64,000 nucleotides of DNA from Nocardiopsis_C rhodophaea (GCF_039530945.1 NZ_BAAAPC010000011.1:161892-225891); one strand, 5' to 3'. Numbered from the stretch's first letter, positions 28,901 to 37,404 are shown. Notes: a model not told the origin generated them from the sequence alone. Program-made: numbers and translations.

Positions 28901-29506
28901 TTGCGGCTCTGCTTCTTCGGGCTCCCTTCCCTGCTCCATCTCCGGCTCGGGTGACGACGGGCGGCCCGGCTCTGGTGTGGTGGGCTCGGGCTGAGCAGGG
29001 GCATGGCGGCTTTCCCGCGGCGTCTCCCTCGTCCCCGTCTCCTCGCCCCGCGAAACTTCGGTAGATTCGTCCGAACTATCCGTCGCGCTGTCGGAGGATT
29101 CCTGGTCGCGCCGTAGTGGCGACTGCCACGTTTGCAGAACTTCATCCGGCACGGCCTCGATGGACACCGCCGTCGAGTCCGTGTTGGCAGGAGCAGACAA
29201 GGTCCGTGCCCGGGGCTCCGCGTTGGTGTCGGCCAGTTTCACCTTCTCAGGTGTGGGCCAGTCTGCGTCCGCCAGTTCGGTGATCGCGGCCTTGCTGACT
29301 GAATCATCCTGCGCGACAGCGGACTCGAAGGCGTCTCGGCCTGCGACCGACTGCTCATCGGTGACGCTGGGGCGGTGGTTGTACATCAGTGCCGAAGCAG
29401 GCACGGTCGACAGCGTTGAAGCGACGACCACCAGTGCGGTGGACCGGACAAGAATCTTCCGGGCGCGCGCTCGCGGGTTCGTGACTTCCGAAGCGTTCTC
29501 GGACAC
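22940..29506 (-). CDS. RHS repeat-associated core protein with variable C-terminal module (candidate polymorphic toxin)
   Basis: 2188 residues. A signal/anchor segment (about 17-40) is followed by an acidic Pro/Glu-rich linker (about 130-260), a beta-rich entry domain (LSPGLSLGYSSQSVDGR; WIGEGFSYDPGYIERRYG), and a long series of RHS/YD repeats such as YDPFGRL, YDLRGRR and YDALGRR. The RHS core ends with LGARAYDATIGRFISVDPLL and YAYANNSPATQSDASG. After the core come about 272 residues: a Gly-rich hinge and a Cys-containing, glycine-rich beta module (YCLVLCVGASFQDG; CGAYVVGVCVGLP). RHS shells encapsulate and release such tails. GC falls sharply in the tail. Tail function unknown. Confidence 0.9.
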   Translation of the reverse strand: MSENASEVTNPRARARKILVRSTALVVVASTLSTVPASALMYNHRPSVTDEQSVAGRDAFESAVAQDDSVSKAAITELADADWPTPEKVKLADTNAEPRARTLSAPANTDSTAVSIEAVPDEVLQTWQSPLRRDQESSDSATDSSDESTEVSRGEETGTRETPRESRHAPAQPEPTTPEPGRPSSPEPEMEQGREPEEAEPQEGNAQHESNEGADQAEAAGEPDKPVELESAELEVLDQKTAETLGVDGVLLRLTRTDGGSQTAPVQVGVDYSDFATAFGGDYGSRLELLALEDCDAESAPRYCSRVTDLQSENNAQARTLSAVAPASAGTGTLLAVAPSTESEKGSGDYSATPLSPSSEWNVGVQTGDFSWSYSMATPKVAGELSPGLSLGYSSQSVDGRTANSNNQTSWIGEGFSYDPGYIERRYGLCQDGKNEVADQCWARHNATLSLNGMSTELIIDSDGEWHLKDDDGSKIERLTGATNGDNDGEYWKLTTPDGTQYFFGRNRLPGWASGKPETKSAWTMPVYGDESGEPCHKSRFADSWCQQAYKWNLDYVVDVQGNAMAYYYDKETNYYGRNLTSTATPYVRGGYLKRIEYGLRSDDVFGTAAARVNFGVGERCLPTEDFDCAPSKRTKKNAKHWPDVPLDQECKKDEKCTGKHSASFFSTKKLNTITTQVHDGSDYTTVDSWKLEHKYPKPGDGTAPALWLESITHTGHVGGTETYPKITFGGTALENRVDSTSDGLAPMYKWRITSIYTETGGQVDVSYSAPECKPGQTPKPHSNTKRCYPVIWTPEGEEELTDWFHKYVVTKVAEIDLVAQQPDVITSYQYVGGAGWHFDDPDGIVPNKRKTWSVFRGYAKVKVREGAADETQSETEHLFYRGMNGDKQPSGKRSVSITDSEGGKQADDEVFNGQTREVITRNGAGGEAVEKTISTPWKKKTAERSYSWGTLNSHLVKTKTTEGYTALEEGWRTTKTVNTFDDYGYVVRTDDLGDTSTPEDDRCTRTTYARNTSKWLLDKVSRVETVAVACSKDPKRPDDVISDERTHFDGQEFGKTPTHGLPTKVERIADYDSGTAKYQTHVENTFDSYGRLVDVIDALGNKTTTAYESAAKNGAPMKMSITNALGFTTSQEYDVRSSLTAQVDANGNRTELSYDPFGRLTQVWLADRPKSDNPRPSMEFEYNVRKDAPTSVVTRRLNHDGQYITSYEIYDGLLRQRQTQGAATGGGRRIIDVFYDSRGNAVKERASYYNEEDPTDSLFIVNNDDEIPRQTETVFDGAGRATDVIQVSRGEEQRRTTTAYAGDRTLVTKPEGGTGSTTITDARGRTVELRQHHGRLPEGDYDSTTYTYAKNGKIATITDAGGSTWTYTYDLRGRRIKEDDPDTGTSTFTYNALDQKVRSTDGRGETLAHVYDALGRRIELRDDSPSGNLRAKWVYDSVAKGQLTSATRYVDGQAYTTEVRSYDQMNRPKVKDITVPEIEGELAGTYRYVNGYNPDGSLQSMGYPAAGALKKETTAFGYDELNQPTTVEGWQGLVTETIYSKTGNLLQRQFSRGAVGAKETWATRKYEEPTNRLSMTSLVHEIGDGSLSTQHYDYDDSGNILSIRDKPTDENRPSDAQCFAYDYLQRLTDVWTPATAGENACGEEPDADRLGGPAPYWDSYTYDEVGNRLAETRRRGEGQTSRTYSTPGDDEGPAHAVAQVDQTGSDGEETWTYEYDESGNMTRKTTADQDQKLTWDAEGKLEKVGNGPGETSYVYDADGQRLLRREGPVTTLYLPGQEISWTAGEEKTEATRFYQHAGETVAVRENDQKLSWLFSDHQGTGQITVDANSGAFVQRRFTVFGEERSISGEWPGQKGFVGGTVDDSTGLTQLGARAYDATIGRFISVDPLLDGSSPQQMHGYAYANNSPATQSDASGLYPCGYRPKGPKKSPLASCFSNQGNVKGTVSQGYRPPSGGGHRGPGGGGRGGYYNGGGSKSGSGGYRGGGSRGGGVATPVIKVDPYAGPSRDPKAEALGIAQSNMGGPCTGSYPAVCGPDGRSMPDDVLQRHKEGLNDVLEWLKEHAVVGAGYCLVLCVGASFQDGMISVSLGVGIGKLDLPVGASGMSPRDSTGVTPKFCGAYVVGVCVGLPNASDGSGESFSVTGAGGVGFEIGEFTVFQVDTNWSWNPADWGSPAFPIFTPEGWPERGY

Positions 29507-29591
29507 AGGGAGCCTCCAGTCCGGCGACCAAAGTCGCCGGGGCCGTGCGGGGGGTAAGGAGTTCAGGGGGTGTGGATCATGACGTCGCTCG

Positions 29592-32500
29592 CTACGTCAT
29601 ACCGACAGACCCACCGCGGACCTGCGCCACTTCGGCGCCGTTCAGGACGCCCTGGTAGACGTGGACGTCGTCAATATCGCCGCCCCAGGCGCCCGTGAGC
29701 CTCTCCTCGAACTGCGCGGCGCCGATCACCAGCGCGCCGTTGGCGTTCCACGGGTTCTTCTGCACGTCGGTGCCCTCCTTGACACCGTCGACATACAGCG
29801 TCATCTCGCCCGTGGTGTAGTCGTAGGTCGCGGCCAAGTGCGTCCATAGGCCCAGCTCAGGAGAGCCCTCTGAGAGTGCCCGGGACCATCCCTTGGCACC
29901 GACCTCATCCGAGGGGGCCATCTTGAGCACCCAGTTGTCCCAGTCGTAGGTGTTCTGCTGGCCGAGGTAGAAGCCGCTGTGGTTGGTCCCGTCCTGTGAG
30001 ACAGCGGTGGAGTTGGTGTTGGTCTCGTCCAGGCGGACCCAGGCGGCCACGCTGAAGCTGCGGTCAGTGCGGATCGCCGGAGCCTCGGTCGTGATCCGCT
30101 CGTCCTTGCCGTTGAGCGTGACCCCAGGCGAGAAGGTGTGATCGTTCTCCGCGCCGCCCCACGCACTGTCCGGGTCGCCGTGCAGTGTTCCGGTCAGCCC
30201 GTGGTCGCTGGAGTCAGCAACCGAGGTCCCGGCGGATTCATCCAACTCCCAACGTCCCTCTAGCGCAGTCGGCCGATTAGCGAGTTTCCACGTCTCGGGT
30301 CTCCCGCCCGAGTCCTCCAGAGCCTCATCCATGACCACGCGATCCCACACGCGTACGTCGTCGATCGCGCCGGGCCAGGGGTCATACGGCTCGCCCTTGA
30401 ACTTCGCGCCGCCGATCACCAGCGGGCCGTCAGCGTTCCACGGGGTCCCTTGGACCGTGGTGCCCTGCTTGACACCGTCGACGTACAGCGCCAGCTCGCC
30501 GCTCGCCGGGTCGAAGGTCCCCAGCAGATGAGTCCACGCCCCGGACTTCGCCGGTTCCTTCGAGTAGACGCGGTGGTCGACGGCGGCGGAGTCGGTGTCG
30601 TCGCTGGGTGCCTGCTTGAACACCCACGACCCGTTGCCGCCGCGGTGGTTGTAGCCGAGGTAGAACCCGCTGTGCCACTCGCCCTCCTGGGCGACCGCGG
30701 TGTGGTTGCGGCTCGGGTCGTCCAGCCGAACCCACGCCGCCACGCTGAACGCCCTGGACGTATCGACCACCGGGCCGTCCGTGGACAGACGGCCGTCCGT
30801 GCCATCAGTCCTCACAGCGGTCCCATTGAGCCGGTAGGAACCATATTCGGCGCTGCCGACACGCCCCCGCGTCCAGTCCACTCCACCCGAGGCGGTCACG
30901 TTCCGCCCCTCCTGGATGGCGTCTCCGCTCGTGCCTCCGCTGCCTTCGTCCACCGGAAAGTAGGCCACCGGATGGCTCGGCTCGGCCACGGTGAAGGTGT
31001 ACACCAACACGCACTCAGAAGAGTTGCCGTGGGCGTCGGTGGTGCGTGCGTGGATCAGGTTGGGACCCGATGTGCTTGGCGTGATCACGGCGCTGACCGA
31101 GCCACCGGGCTCCTTCGGCGTGAGCTTGGTAGAGCAGGAGGCGTCGTTGACGCTGTAGTGGTAAGCGGCCGCGTCCTTGACGCCGTTGGCGGAGAAGGTG
31201 AACGCCCCCGATTTGCCGACCGTCCCGCTGACCTCGTCCCCCTCGGGGTAGTCCTGGGAGGTCACCTCGGGACCGGTCTCCGGGTTGGTGGTATCCACCT
31301 TGATGTAGCACCAGTCCGACCACGGATAGCCCCACACCGTGCGGTCATGGGCGATCGCCCGATACCCCAGTAGCTCGCCCTCGGGCAGATCCTTGGCCCT
31401 GGCCTGGTAATAGCTGCCCTTGGGCCACTTCGCCACGTCCTTGTAGGCCGTGTCCACATACCCGACGCGGTCGCCCTTTCCGCCGATCTTCCACTCGAAG
31501 CGGGTCTTGAGCTTCTGGCCGTACCAGTGGGAGTCGTAGTCACGCACATAGGCGCGGAACGTCGGCGATTTCGTGTTGATCAGCCGCGGGTTCTTCGGAT
31601 CCGTGGAACACACCCCGCCGTGCGAATCCGACATCTTGCCGGTGTCGGGCTGGGCCGGCTTGTTGTTGAACCGCACCACCAGCTTGGGGTCCTTGGCGAA
31701 CCGCCGCCAGTCCCAGTTGGACCCCGAGCGGGTCTCGTTGCCGTACAGCCCCAGGGTGACCGAGGACTTGTCGTACTTCGCCCCCCACTTGTAGGCCTCG
31801 GTGGCGTCGAACTCCACGCCCTTGCCCCCGCAGGCCGGACGGCCCTTGTCGACGTTGACCTTGTCCTGGAACTTCGACTTGGAGGGCTGGCGGTTCCACG
31901 TGGTCTTGGAGCTGATGCCCGAGGTCCGATACAGCCGGAAGGTCGCATCAGTGCACCCGAACGCGTGGGTGACCTTCATCCGCAGCGTGGCCCGCTGGAT
32001 CGTCGTCGTCGCCTTGCGGGTGCGCTTGTAGACACTGAACCGCCAAAACGCCCGCTTGGTGTTGCCGTACTGCGGCTCATACCCCACCCCGGTGTCCTTC
32101 TCGGAGCGGTTGTAATACGCCTGGGAGGGGTACTTGCGGTTCACATAAGCCCAGGCCTTGCGCGACACCGACACCGAAGGGTCGATAAAGACCGGGAACT
32201 CGGTCTCGGGGTCATCCAGCATCGCCGCATCGGGCACCAGCTTGATCGAGGCGGGCTCGACCTCCGCCCGCACCAGGGCGGTGCGGGCGCCGGCCGCGGG
32301 CCGGGAGGCCTTCTCCTGCTCGGGGACGTCCTGGCCCGCCGAGTCCCACATGGCCGGGGCCGAGGCGGTGAACACCGACTCCCCGCCCTTGTCCCCCAAA
32401 GCATCCAGATTGCCCGCCGCATCGGCACGCATCCGCACACCCTCGGTGCCCAGCGCCAGCTCCAGCTCGGCCAAGTCCGGATTCTGGGCCGCCTTACGGG

Positions 32501-33047
32501 TCTTGACCACCAGCACCTGGGAGAACCCATCCGTCCCGGCCGTGAGCACCAGGTCCACATCCGGCAGCACATCGGCATAGGTGGCCCGGTCCTCCTCCAA
32601 CGTCGGTGCGGGCAGCTCGCCCGGCCAGTCCAGCTCCACCGCCTTGGACCCCAGCCCCACCCGGGCCATCGGCGCATCCCCGCCCCCGGAGAACTCCACC
32701 TCGGCCGAGGACGCCTTCGGACGCACCATCCCACTACCGGTCGTGGCGAGGGTGGTGTCCACCGGCGTCCAGCCCTCCGCCGTGCGCACCCGCTCGGGCA
32801 CCGCCGACTGCTCCAAAGTGAACGACCCATCCGGCTCCGCGAACACCCGCGACCGCTCATCAGTCAACGCGGGAATCTCAACGCGCTCCCCGGTTGCCGC
32901 AGCTTTCGCGGACGCGGAGCGCTCGTCGGCGGTGCTTCCGGCAACGGAAGGGGGGTCTCCGCGTTCATCTGCGGATACGGCGACAGGTGTGGTGAGGGAC
33001 GTGGCCATGACCGCAGCAGCGACCACGGCCGGCATCCGGCGACGCAT
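29592..33047 (-). CDS. Secreted protein with DNRLRE-like and two LamG domains
   Basis: 1151 residues. Signal peptide residues 1-27. A beta-rich N-terminal region that normally accompanies actinobacterial RHS proteins (LPDVDLVLTAGTDGFSQVLV) is followed by a DNRLRE-type domain (about 300-410; YNRSEKDTGVGY, KRAFWRFSV), an Ig-like stretch, and two concanavalin-type LamG domains (about 720-930 and 945-1145). The LamG pair is a recent duplication: both contain SFSVAAWVRLD or AFSVAAWVRLD, HSGFYLG and LYVDGVK. It is 85 bases upstream of the RHS gene on the same strand. Probably an extracellular partner of the RHS protein that binds glycans or cell wall. Confidence 0.88.
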   Translation of the reverse strand: MRRRMPAVVAAAVMATSLTTPVAVSADERGDPPSVAGSTADERSASAKAAATGERVEIPALTDERSRVFAEPDGSFTLEQSAVPERVRTAEGWTPVDTTLATTGSGMVRPKASSAEVEFSGGGDAPMARVGLGSKAVELDWPGELPAPTLEEDRATYADVLPDVDLVLTAGTDGFSQVLVVKTRKAAQNPDLAELELALGTEGVRMRADAAGNLDALGDKGGESVFTASAPAMWDSAGQDVPEQEKASRPAAGARTALVRAEVEPASIKLVPDAAMLDDPETEFPVFIDPSVSVSRKAWAYVNRKYPSQAYYNRSEKDTGVGYEPQYGNTKRAFWRFSVYKRTRKATTTIQRATLRMKVTHAFGCTDATFRLYRTSGISSKTTWNRQPSKSKFQDKVNVDKGRPACGGKGVEFDATEAYKWGAKYDKSSVTLGLYGNETRSGSNWDWRRFAKDPKLVVRFNNKPAQPDTGKMSDSHGGVCSTDPKNPRLINTKSPTFRAYVRDYDSHWYGQKLKTRFEWKIGGKGDRVGYVDTAYKDVAKWPKGSYYQARAKDLPEGELLGYRAIAHDRTVWGYPWSDWCYIKVDTTNPETGPEVTSQDYPEGDEVSGTVGKSGAFTFSANGVKDAAAYHYSVNDASCSTKLTPKEPGGSVSAVITPSTSGPNLIHARTTDAHGNSSECVLVYTFTVAEPSHPVAYFPVDEGSGGTSGDAIQEGRNVTASGGVDWTRGRVGSAEYGSYRLNGTAVRTDGTDGRLSTDGPVVDTSRAFSVAAWVRLDDPSRNHTAVAQEGEWHSGFYLGYNHRGGNGSWVFKQAPSDDTDSAAVDHRVYSKEPAKSGAWTHLLGTFDPASGELALYVDGVKQGTTVQGTPWNADGPLVIGGAKFKGEPYDPWPGAIDDVRVWDRVVMDEALEDSGGRPETWKLANRPTALEGRWELDESAGTSVADSSDHGLTGTLHGDPDSAWGGAENDHTFSPGVTLNGKDERITTEAPAIRTDRSFSVAAWVRLDETNTNSTAVSQDGTNHSGFYLGQQNTYDWDNWVLKMAPSDEVGAKGWSRALSEGSPELGLWTHLAATYDYTTGEMTLYVDGVKEGTDVQKNPWNANGALVIGAAQFEERLTGAWGGDIDDVHVYQGVLNGAEVAQVRGGSVGMT

Positions 33048-33488
33048 GGGGGATCCCGTCTAGTGCTCAGGTGGGGGGAACATCGGCATAACGCCATGAA
33101 GCAGGGCGAAACACACGATGCCTGAATCGGATGTGAAGCTAGCAGTCCACACAGCGTGGTTGAAAGTGCCCATATGGCCCTGGTGAACCATCCGTCGCCC
33201 TGCTGTGATCTTGAGAAACCTGCTTTCACCTGGACCTCAGCAATAACGAAGGCGAATGATCTTCATGTTATGGCCGGATTCGGCCACCGTCCCACCTCAA
33301 CCCGCCAAGGGACGTTTTCGCCCCGACTCCCAAGTTCCGAAATGCGACCGACACGCCAGGTCTGACCAGCGAGTCCGCTTACCGTGACGGAACTGTTAAG
33401 GGTGAAATCATGGACACGGGGCGGGAAAGGCACTTGCATCGAATCCCCGGTCTATACCAGTCCCGGGGATGTAGCAGGAGGTGCGAGC
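33048..33488. other. Divergent intergenic region between LamG and sugar-binding genes
   Basis: About 440 bases that must hold the promoters of the LamG/RHS unit (minus) and the sugar importer (plus). AGGAGG precedes the importer's ATG. I see no clean operator dyad and no supported gene. A moderate AT-rich patch lies near 33230-33270. Confidence 0.4.
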
Positions 33489-34847
33489 ATGGTCAGGCCC
33501 ATCCGTCCGTCGCACGGTGCCGTCGTCACGGCCACTTCTCTGTCATTGGCGCTTCTCGCCACCGGGTGCGACTACCTCAGTGGCACCGGCGGCACGTCGG
33601 CCGGACGAGATGGGGCTGGTTGTGAGCCGTTCGCCGAATGGGCGGACGTCGAAGGCGGGACCGTGGACATCTACGCCTCCATCCGCGACGAAGAGGGCGA
33701 GCGGATGCAGCGGGCGTGGCAGGACTTCGCCGAGTGCACCGGTATCAACATTCGCTACGAAGGCAGCGGCGAGTTCGAGGCCCAGGTGCAGGTGAAGGTC
33801 GACGGCGGAAACGCGCCGGATATCGCGTTCTTCCCGCAACCCGGCTTGCTTTCCCGCTTTGTCGAATCCGGTGACGCTCTTCCGCTGCCCGACAGCGTCG
33901 CCAAGCGCGCCCAAGAGGGATATCCCGAAGACTGGCTGCAGTACGTCGAGCATGACGGGAAGCTTTACGGCACTCCCCTTGGCGCGAATGTGAAGTCGTT
34001 CGTCTGGTATTCGCCGGGGTTCTTCGAGAAGAACGGATACGAAATCCCGCAGACGTGGGACGACCTCATTACGCTCAGCGACACGATGGCCGACGACGGC
34101 GTCAAACCCTGGTGCGCGGGCATCGAGTCCGGTGAGGCCACCGGCTGGCCGGTCACCGACTGGCTGGAGAACGTGATGCTCCGGGAGCACGGTCCCGAGG
34201 TCTACGACCAGTGGATCGACCACGAGATCCCGTTCGACGACCCCAAGGTCACCCAGGCCCTCGACCGCGTCGGCGACATCCTTCGCAACCCCGACTACGT
34301 CAACGGCGGCCACGGCGGGGTCAAGAGCATCGCCACAACGTCGTCCCAGGTCGGTGGCCTTCCCATCCTCGACGAGAAGTGCGGCATGTATTTGATGGGT
34401 TCCTTCTACGCCGCGCAGTGGCCCGAGGGCACCGAGATCGCGGAGGACGGCGACGTCTTCGCGTTCAACCTGCCGACCATCGACGAGGAGATCGGCACGC
34501 CCGTCCTCGGTGGCGGGGAGTTCGCCGCCGCCTTCAGCGACCGCCCCGAGGTCGTCGCCGTGCAGGAGTACCTCGCCACCGCCGACTACGCCAACAACCG
34601 CGCCCAAGAGGGCGCCTGGTTCTCCGCGCACAAGGATCTCGACCTCGACGCGCTGGACAACCCCAACGACCGCTTCGCCGCCGATCTGCTGCGCGACCCC
34701 GACACCGTGTTCCGGTGGGACGGCGGCGACTACATGCCGGCCGCGGTCGGCTCGGGCACCTTCTGGCGGGCCATGACCAACTGGATCAACGGCTCGGACA
34801 CCGAGGACGTGCTCAGCTACGTCGAGCAGTCGTGGCCGAAGTCGTGA
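33489..34847 (+). CDS. Sugar ABC transporter substrate-binding lipoprotein, alpha-glucoside type
   Basis: About 452 residues. Lipobox LLATGC places the anchored Cys at residue 27. The mature protein is a family 1 solute-binding protein with AWQDFAECTGINIRYEGSGE and VKVDGGNAPDIAFFPQPGLL, which read like the AglE group that binds alpha-glucosides such as trehalose, sucrose or maltose. ATG 33489 is preceded by AGGAGG at seven bases. First gene of a three-gene importer. No sugar regulator or glycosidase is adjacent, so the exact substrate is open. Confidence 0.9.
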   Translation: MVRPIRPSHGAVVTATSLSLALLATGCDYLSGTGGTSAGRDGAGCEPFAEWADVEGGTVDIYASIRDEEGERMQRAWQDFAECTGINIRYEGSGEFEAQVQVKVDGGNAPDIAFFPQPGLLSRFVESGDALPLPDSVAKRAQEGYPEDWLQYVEHDGKLYGTPLGANVKSFVWYSPGFFEKNGYEIPQTWDDLITLSDTMADDGVKPWCAGIESGEATGWPVTDWLENVMLREHGPEVYDQWIDHEIPFDDPKVTQALDRVGDILRNPDYVNGGHGGVKSIATTSSQVGGLPILDEKCGMYLMGSFYAAQWPEGTEIAEDGDVFAFNLPTIDEEIGTPVLGGGEFAAAFSDRPEVVAVQEYLATADYANNRAQEGAWFSAHKDLDLDALDNPNDRFAADLLRDPDTVFRWDGGDYMPAAVGSGTFWRAMTNWINGSDTEDVLSYVEQSWPKS

Positions 34848-34918
34848 CCCGCGGCCAGCGGCTCTGGTCCCGGACGACGGACACCGACCGACGATGACCG
34901 AGGAATGCGGGGGCCTCC

Positions 34919-35905
34919 ATGGCATTCGACATCTTGGCTGAGCTTCCCAAGCTCCTCTGGCTGGTCATCGCCGTGGCCGCGTTCCTCGCCGTCTTCGGCG
35001 TGCTGCTGCTCGCCGTGGACGGCGGCCCGCGCACCCGCTACGACTGGTGGCAGGCCGCCTGCTTCCTCGCCCCCGCTGGGATCCTGCTCCTGACCGGCCT
35101 GGTCTACCCGGTCATCCGCACCACCGTGCTCTCCTTCCACGGCCCCGGAGGCGACACATGGGTGGGCTGGGGAAACTATGTCTGGATGTTCACGCGGCCC
35201 GAGATCCTGCTCGTGCTGCGCAACACCTTCCTGTGGGTCATCTTCGCCCCGATCCTCGCCACCGCGACCGGCCTGGTCTACTCCGTGCTCGTCGACCGCT
35301 CCCGCTACGAGTCGATCGCCAAGTCGCTGCTGTTCATGCCGATGGCGATCTCGTTCGTCGGCGCCAGCATCATCTGGAAGTTCGTCTACGCGTTCCGCCC
35401 CGCCAACGCCGACCAGATCGGGCTGCTCAACCAGCTCCTCGTCTGGGCCGGTGGCGAACCCCGCCAGTGGCTGCTCGAAGGACCCCTGAACACCCTGCTG
35501 CTCATCGTCGTCCTGATCTGGATCCAGGCCGGGTTCGCCATGGTCATCCTCTCGGCGGCCATCAAGGCCATCCCCGCCGAGATCGTGGAGGCGGCCCGCA
35601 TCGACGGTGTCAACGGCTGGCAGCAGTTCTGGCGCATCACCCTGCCGTCGATCTGGCCCACGGTCACGGTCGTCCTCATCACCATCTCGGTGCAGACCCT
35701 CAAGATCTTCGACATCGTGCGCACCATGACCGGCGGCCAGTTCGGCACCTCGGTCATCGCCAACGAGATGTACAGCCAGGCGTTCCGCTACGGCCAGCTG
35801 GGCCACGGGTCCGCGCTGGCCGTGTTCATGTTCCTACTGGTCATCCCGCTCGTCCTGATCCAGATCAGAAACGCCCGACGAACCAGGGAGGCGCAGTCGC
35901 TGTGA
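34919..35905 (+). CDS. Sugar ABC transporter permease (MalF/AglF type)
   Basis: 328 residues with about eight hydrophobic segments. The EAA loop for ATPase contact is EIVEAARIDGVNGWQQFWRI. An extra N-terminal helix pair before the usual six matches AglF-like permeases. It starts 71 bases after the binding-protein gene and overlaps the next permease by four bases (GTGA). The matching ATPase is not nearby; such systems often use a shared MsiK-type ATPase encoded elsewhere. Confidence 0.93.
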   Translation: MAFDILAELPKLLWLVIAVAAFLAVFGVLLLAVDGGPRTRYDWWQAACFLAPAGILLLTGLVYPVIRTTVLSFHGPGGDTWVGWGNYVWMFTRPEILLVLRNTFLWVIFAPILATATGLVYSVLVDRSRYESIAKSLLFMPMAISFVGASIIWKFVYAFRPANADQIGLLNQLLVWAGGEPRQWLLEGPLNTLLLIVVLIWIQAGFAMVILSAAIKAIPAEIVEAARIDGVNGWQQFWRITLPSIWPTVTVVLITISVQTLKIFDIVRTMTGGQFGTSVIANEMYSQAFRYGQLGHGSALAVFMFLLVIPLVLIQIRNARRTREAQSL

Positions 35906-36873
35906 TCCTGTCCCCGCCCCGCACCGGGCCCGATCCCGCTCCCGGCCGCGCGGCCACCGCCCGGCCGAGTGCCGCCGCGCGCGTCCGGCGCAAGCTCTCC
36001 GGCACCGGGGCGAGCGCCGCGGCCATCATCATTGCGGTGCTGTGGACACTGCCCACCGCCGGGCTGCTCATCTCCTCCTTCCGTCCCGAAGACCAGATCA
36101 AGACCACCGGCTGGTGGACGTTCTTCAGCGACCCCACCCTGACCCTGCGCAACTACGAGGAGGTGCTGTTCGGAGGAACGAGCACCCGACAGCTGGCCAG
36201 CTACTTCGTCAACTCCTTCGTCATCGCCCTGCCGACCATGGTCTTCGTGGTCGGCATCGCCGCGCTCACCGCCTACGCGCTGGCGTGGATGAACTTCCCC
36301 GGGCGCGACTGGATCTTCATCGGCGTCTTCGCGCTGCAGATCGTCCCGCTACAGATGTCCCTGGTCCCGCTACTCAGCCTGTTCTCCGACGGCCTGACCA
36401 TCGGCACCACCCAGGTTCTGCCCGCGTGGGACCTGCGGGGCGCTTTCCAGTTCACGCGGGTGTGGGTCGCCCACACCATCTTCGGCCTGCCGCTGGGCAT
36501 CTTCCTGATGCACAACTTCATCGTGCAGCTGCCCAAGAGCCTGATCGAGGCCGCACGCGCCGACGGCGCCGGGCACGGCGTCATCTTCCGCCGGATCGTG
36601 CTCCCGCTCATCGTTCCCGCCCTGGTGTCCCTGTCGATCCTGCAGTTCCTGTGGGGCTGGAACGACCTGCTGGTGGCGCTGATCTTCGCCGGGGGCAGCG
36701 TCGAGGTCGCCCCGCTGACCGTCCGGCTCGCCGAGATGGCCGGGACGCGCGGCGAGGAATGGCAGCGGCTGACCGCAGGAGCGTTCGTCTCCATGGTGGT
36801 GCCGCTGATCGTGTTCTTCTCGCTGCAGCGCTACTTCGTTCGGGGGCTGCTCGCGGGGAGTACGAAAGGGTGA
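35902..36873 (+). CDS. Sugar ABC transporter permease (MalG/AglG type)
   Basis: About 323 residues beginning at a GTG that overlaps the previous stop. A basic cytoplasmic N terminus of about 35 residues precedes six membrane segments. The EAA loop is LIEAARADGAGHGVIFRRI, and GLPLGIFLMHNFIVQLPKSL just before it is typical of AglG. Completes the importer with the preceding two genes. Confidence 0.93.
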   Translation: MILSPPRTGPDPAPGRAATARPSAAARVRRKLSGTGASAAAIIIAVLWTLPTAGLLISSFRPEDQIKTTGWWTFFSDPTLTLRNYEEVLFGGTSTRQLASYFVNSFVIALPTMVFVVGIAALTAYALAWMNFPGRDWIFIGVFALQIVPLQMSLVPLLSLFSDGLTIGTTQVLPAWDLRGAFQFTRVWVAHTIFGLPLGIFLMHNFIVQLPKSLIEAARADGAGHGVIFRRIVLPLIVPALVSLSILQFLWGWNDLLVALIFAGGSVEVAPLTVRLAEMAGTRGEEWQRLTAGAFVSMVVPLIVFFSLQRYFVRGLLAGSTKG

Positions 36874-36993
36874 CGGGCCCGGCGACCTGGCGGACGGGGC
36901 CGACGCGGTAGGCGATGACGACGAGTGGTGCGCAAGACCGGGAGTGCCGGCGGCGAGCGTCCTCGCCGCGGTGGCCGCGCGACCCTGGCCGGG

Positions 36994-37404
36994 CTACCAG
37001 CCCGTGGGCAGCCGCCCGGTGCCCTTGCAGATGGGGCAGGTGGTGCCCGACCGGGTCCGCCCCGTTCCGCCGCAGTCGACGCAGAACCCCTCCTTGCCGG
37101 TGAAGGGGGCCATCGCGGCGTGGAAGCGGTTGACCACGGTCATGGCGGCGTCGTTCAGGTCGCCGCCGATGGCGGGGTTATGCAGCAGGTTGTAGGCGTG
37201 GTCGGCGATCACGCAGATGGCGTCGACGGTGCCGGTGACGACGGTCTGGCCGGTGGCGTCGGTCCGCGCGGCGGCCAGGGCGTCCTGCGCCGCCTGGTGG
37301 AAGGGGTTCGCGTCGCGGGTGGTGGCCACCGCTGTCGTGGCCATCCAAGCGGCGAACGGGCCGGGCAGGGTCAGGGAGAGCCGGGTCGGCAGCTCGTCCT
37401 GCAT
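36994..37404 (-). CDS. Small protein with DnaJ-type zinc knuckle
   Basis: A 136-residue protein. Most of it is helical and Ala-rich with no motif. The last 30 residues carry two CxxCxGxG units (CVDCGGTGR and CPICKGTGR), the zinc-binding repeat of DnaJ-like proteins, spaced for one zinc site. ATG 37404 with GGAGG upstream is a good start. It is convergent with the permease gene and stands alone. Function unknown; a phage-like or chaperone-related origin is possible. Confidence 0.8.
   Translation of the reverse strand: MQDELPTRLSLTLPGPFAAWMATTAVATTRDANPFHQAAQDALAAARTDATGQTVVTGTVDAICVIADHAYNLLHNPAIGGDLNDAAMTVVNRFHAAMAPFTGKEGFCVDCGGTGRTRSGTTCPICKGTGRLPTGW

Noticed and set aside
35047..36873. 608-residue plus-strand frame over both sugar permeases
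   Set aside because: Its first half is an Arg/Pro-rich off-frame reading of the first permease; only the part from 35902 is real.
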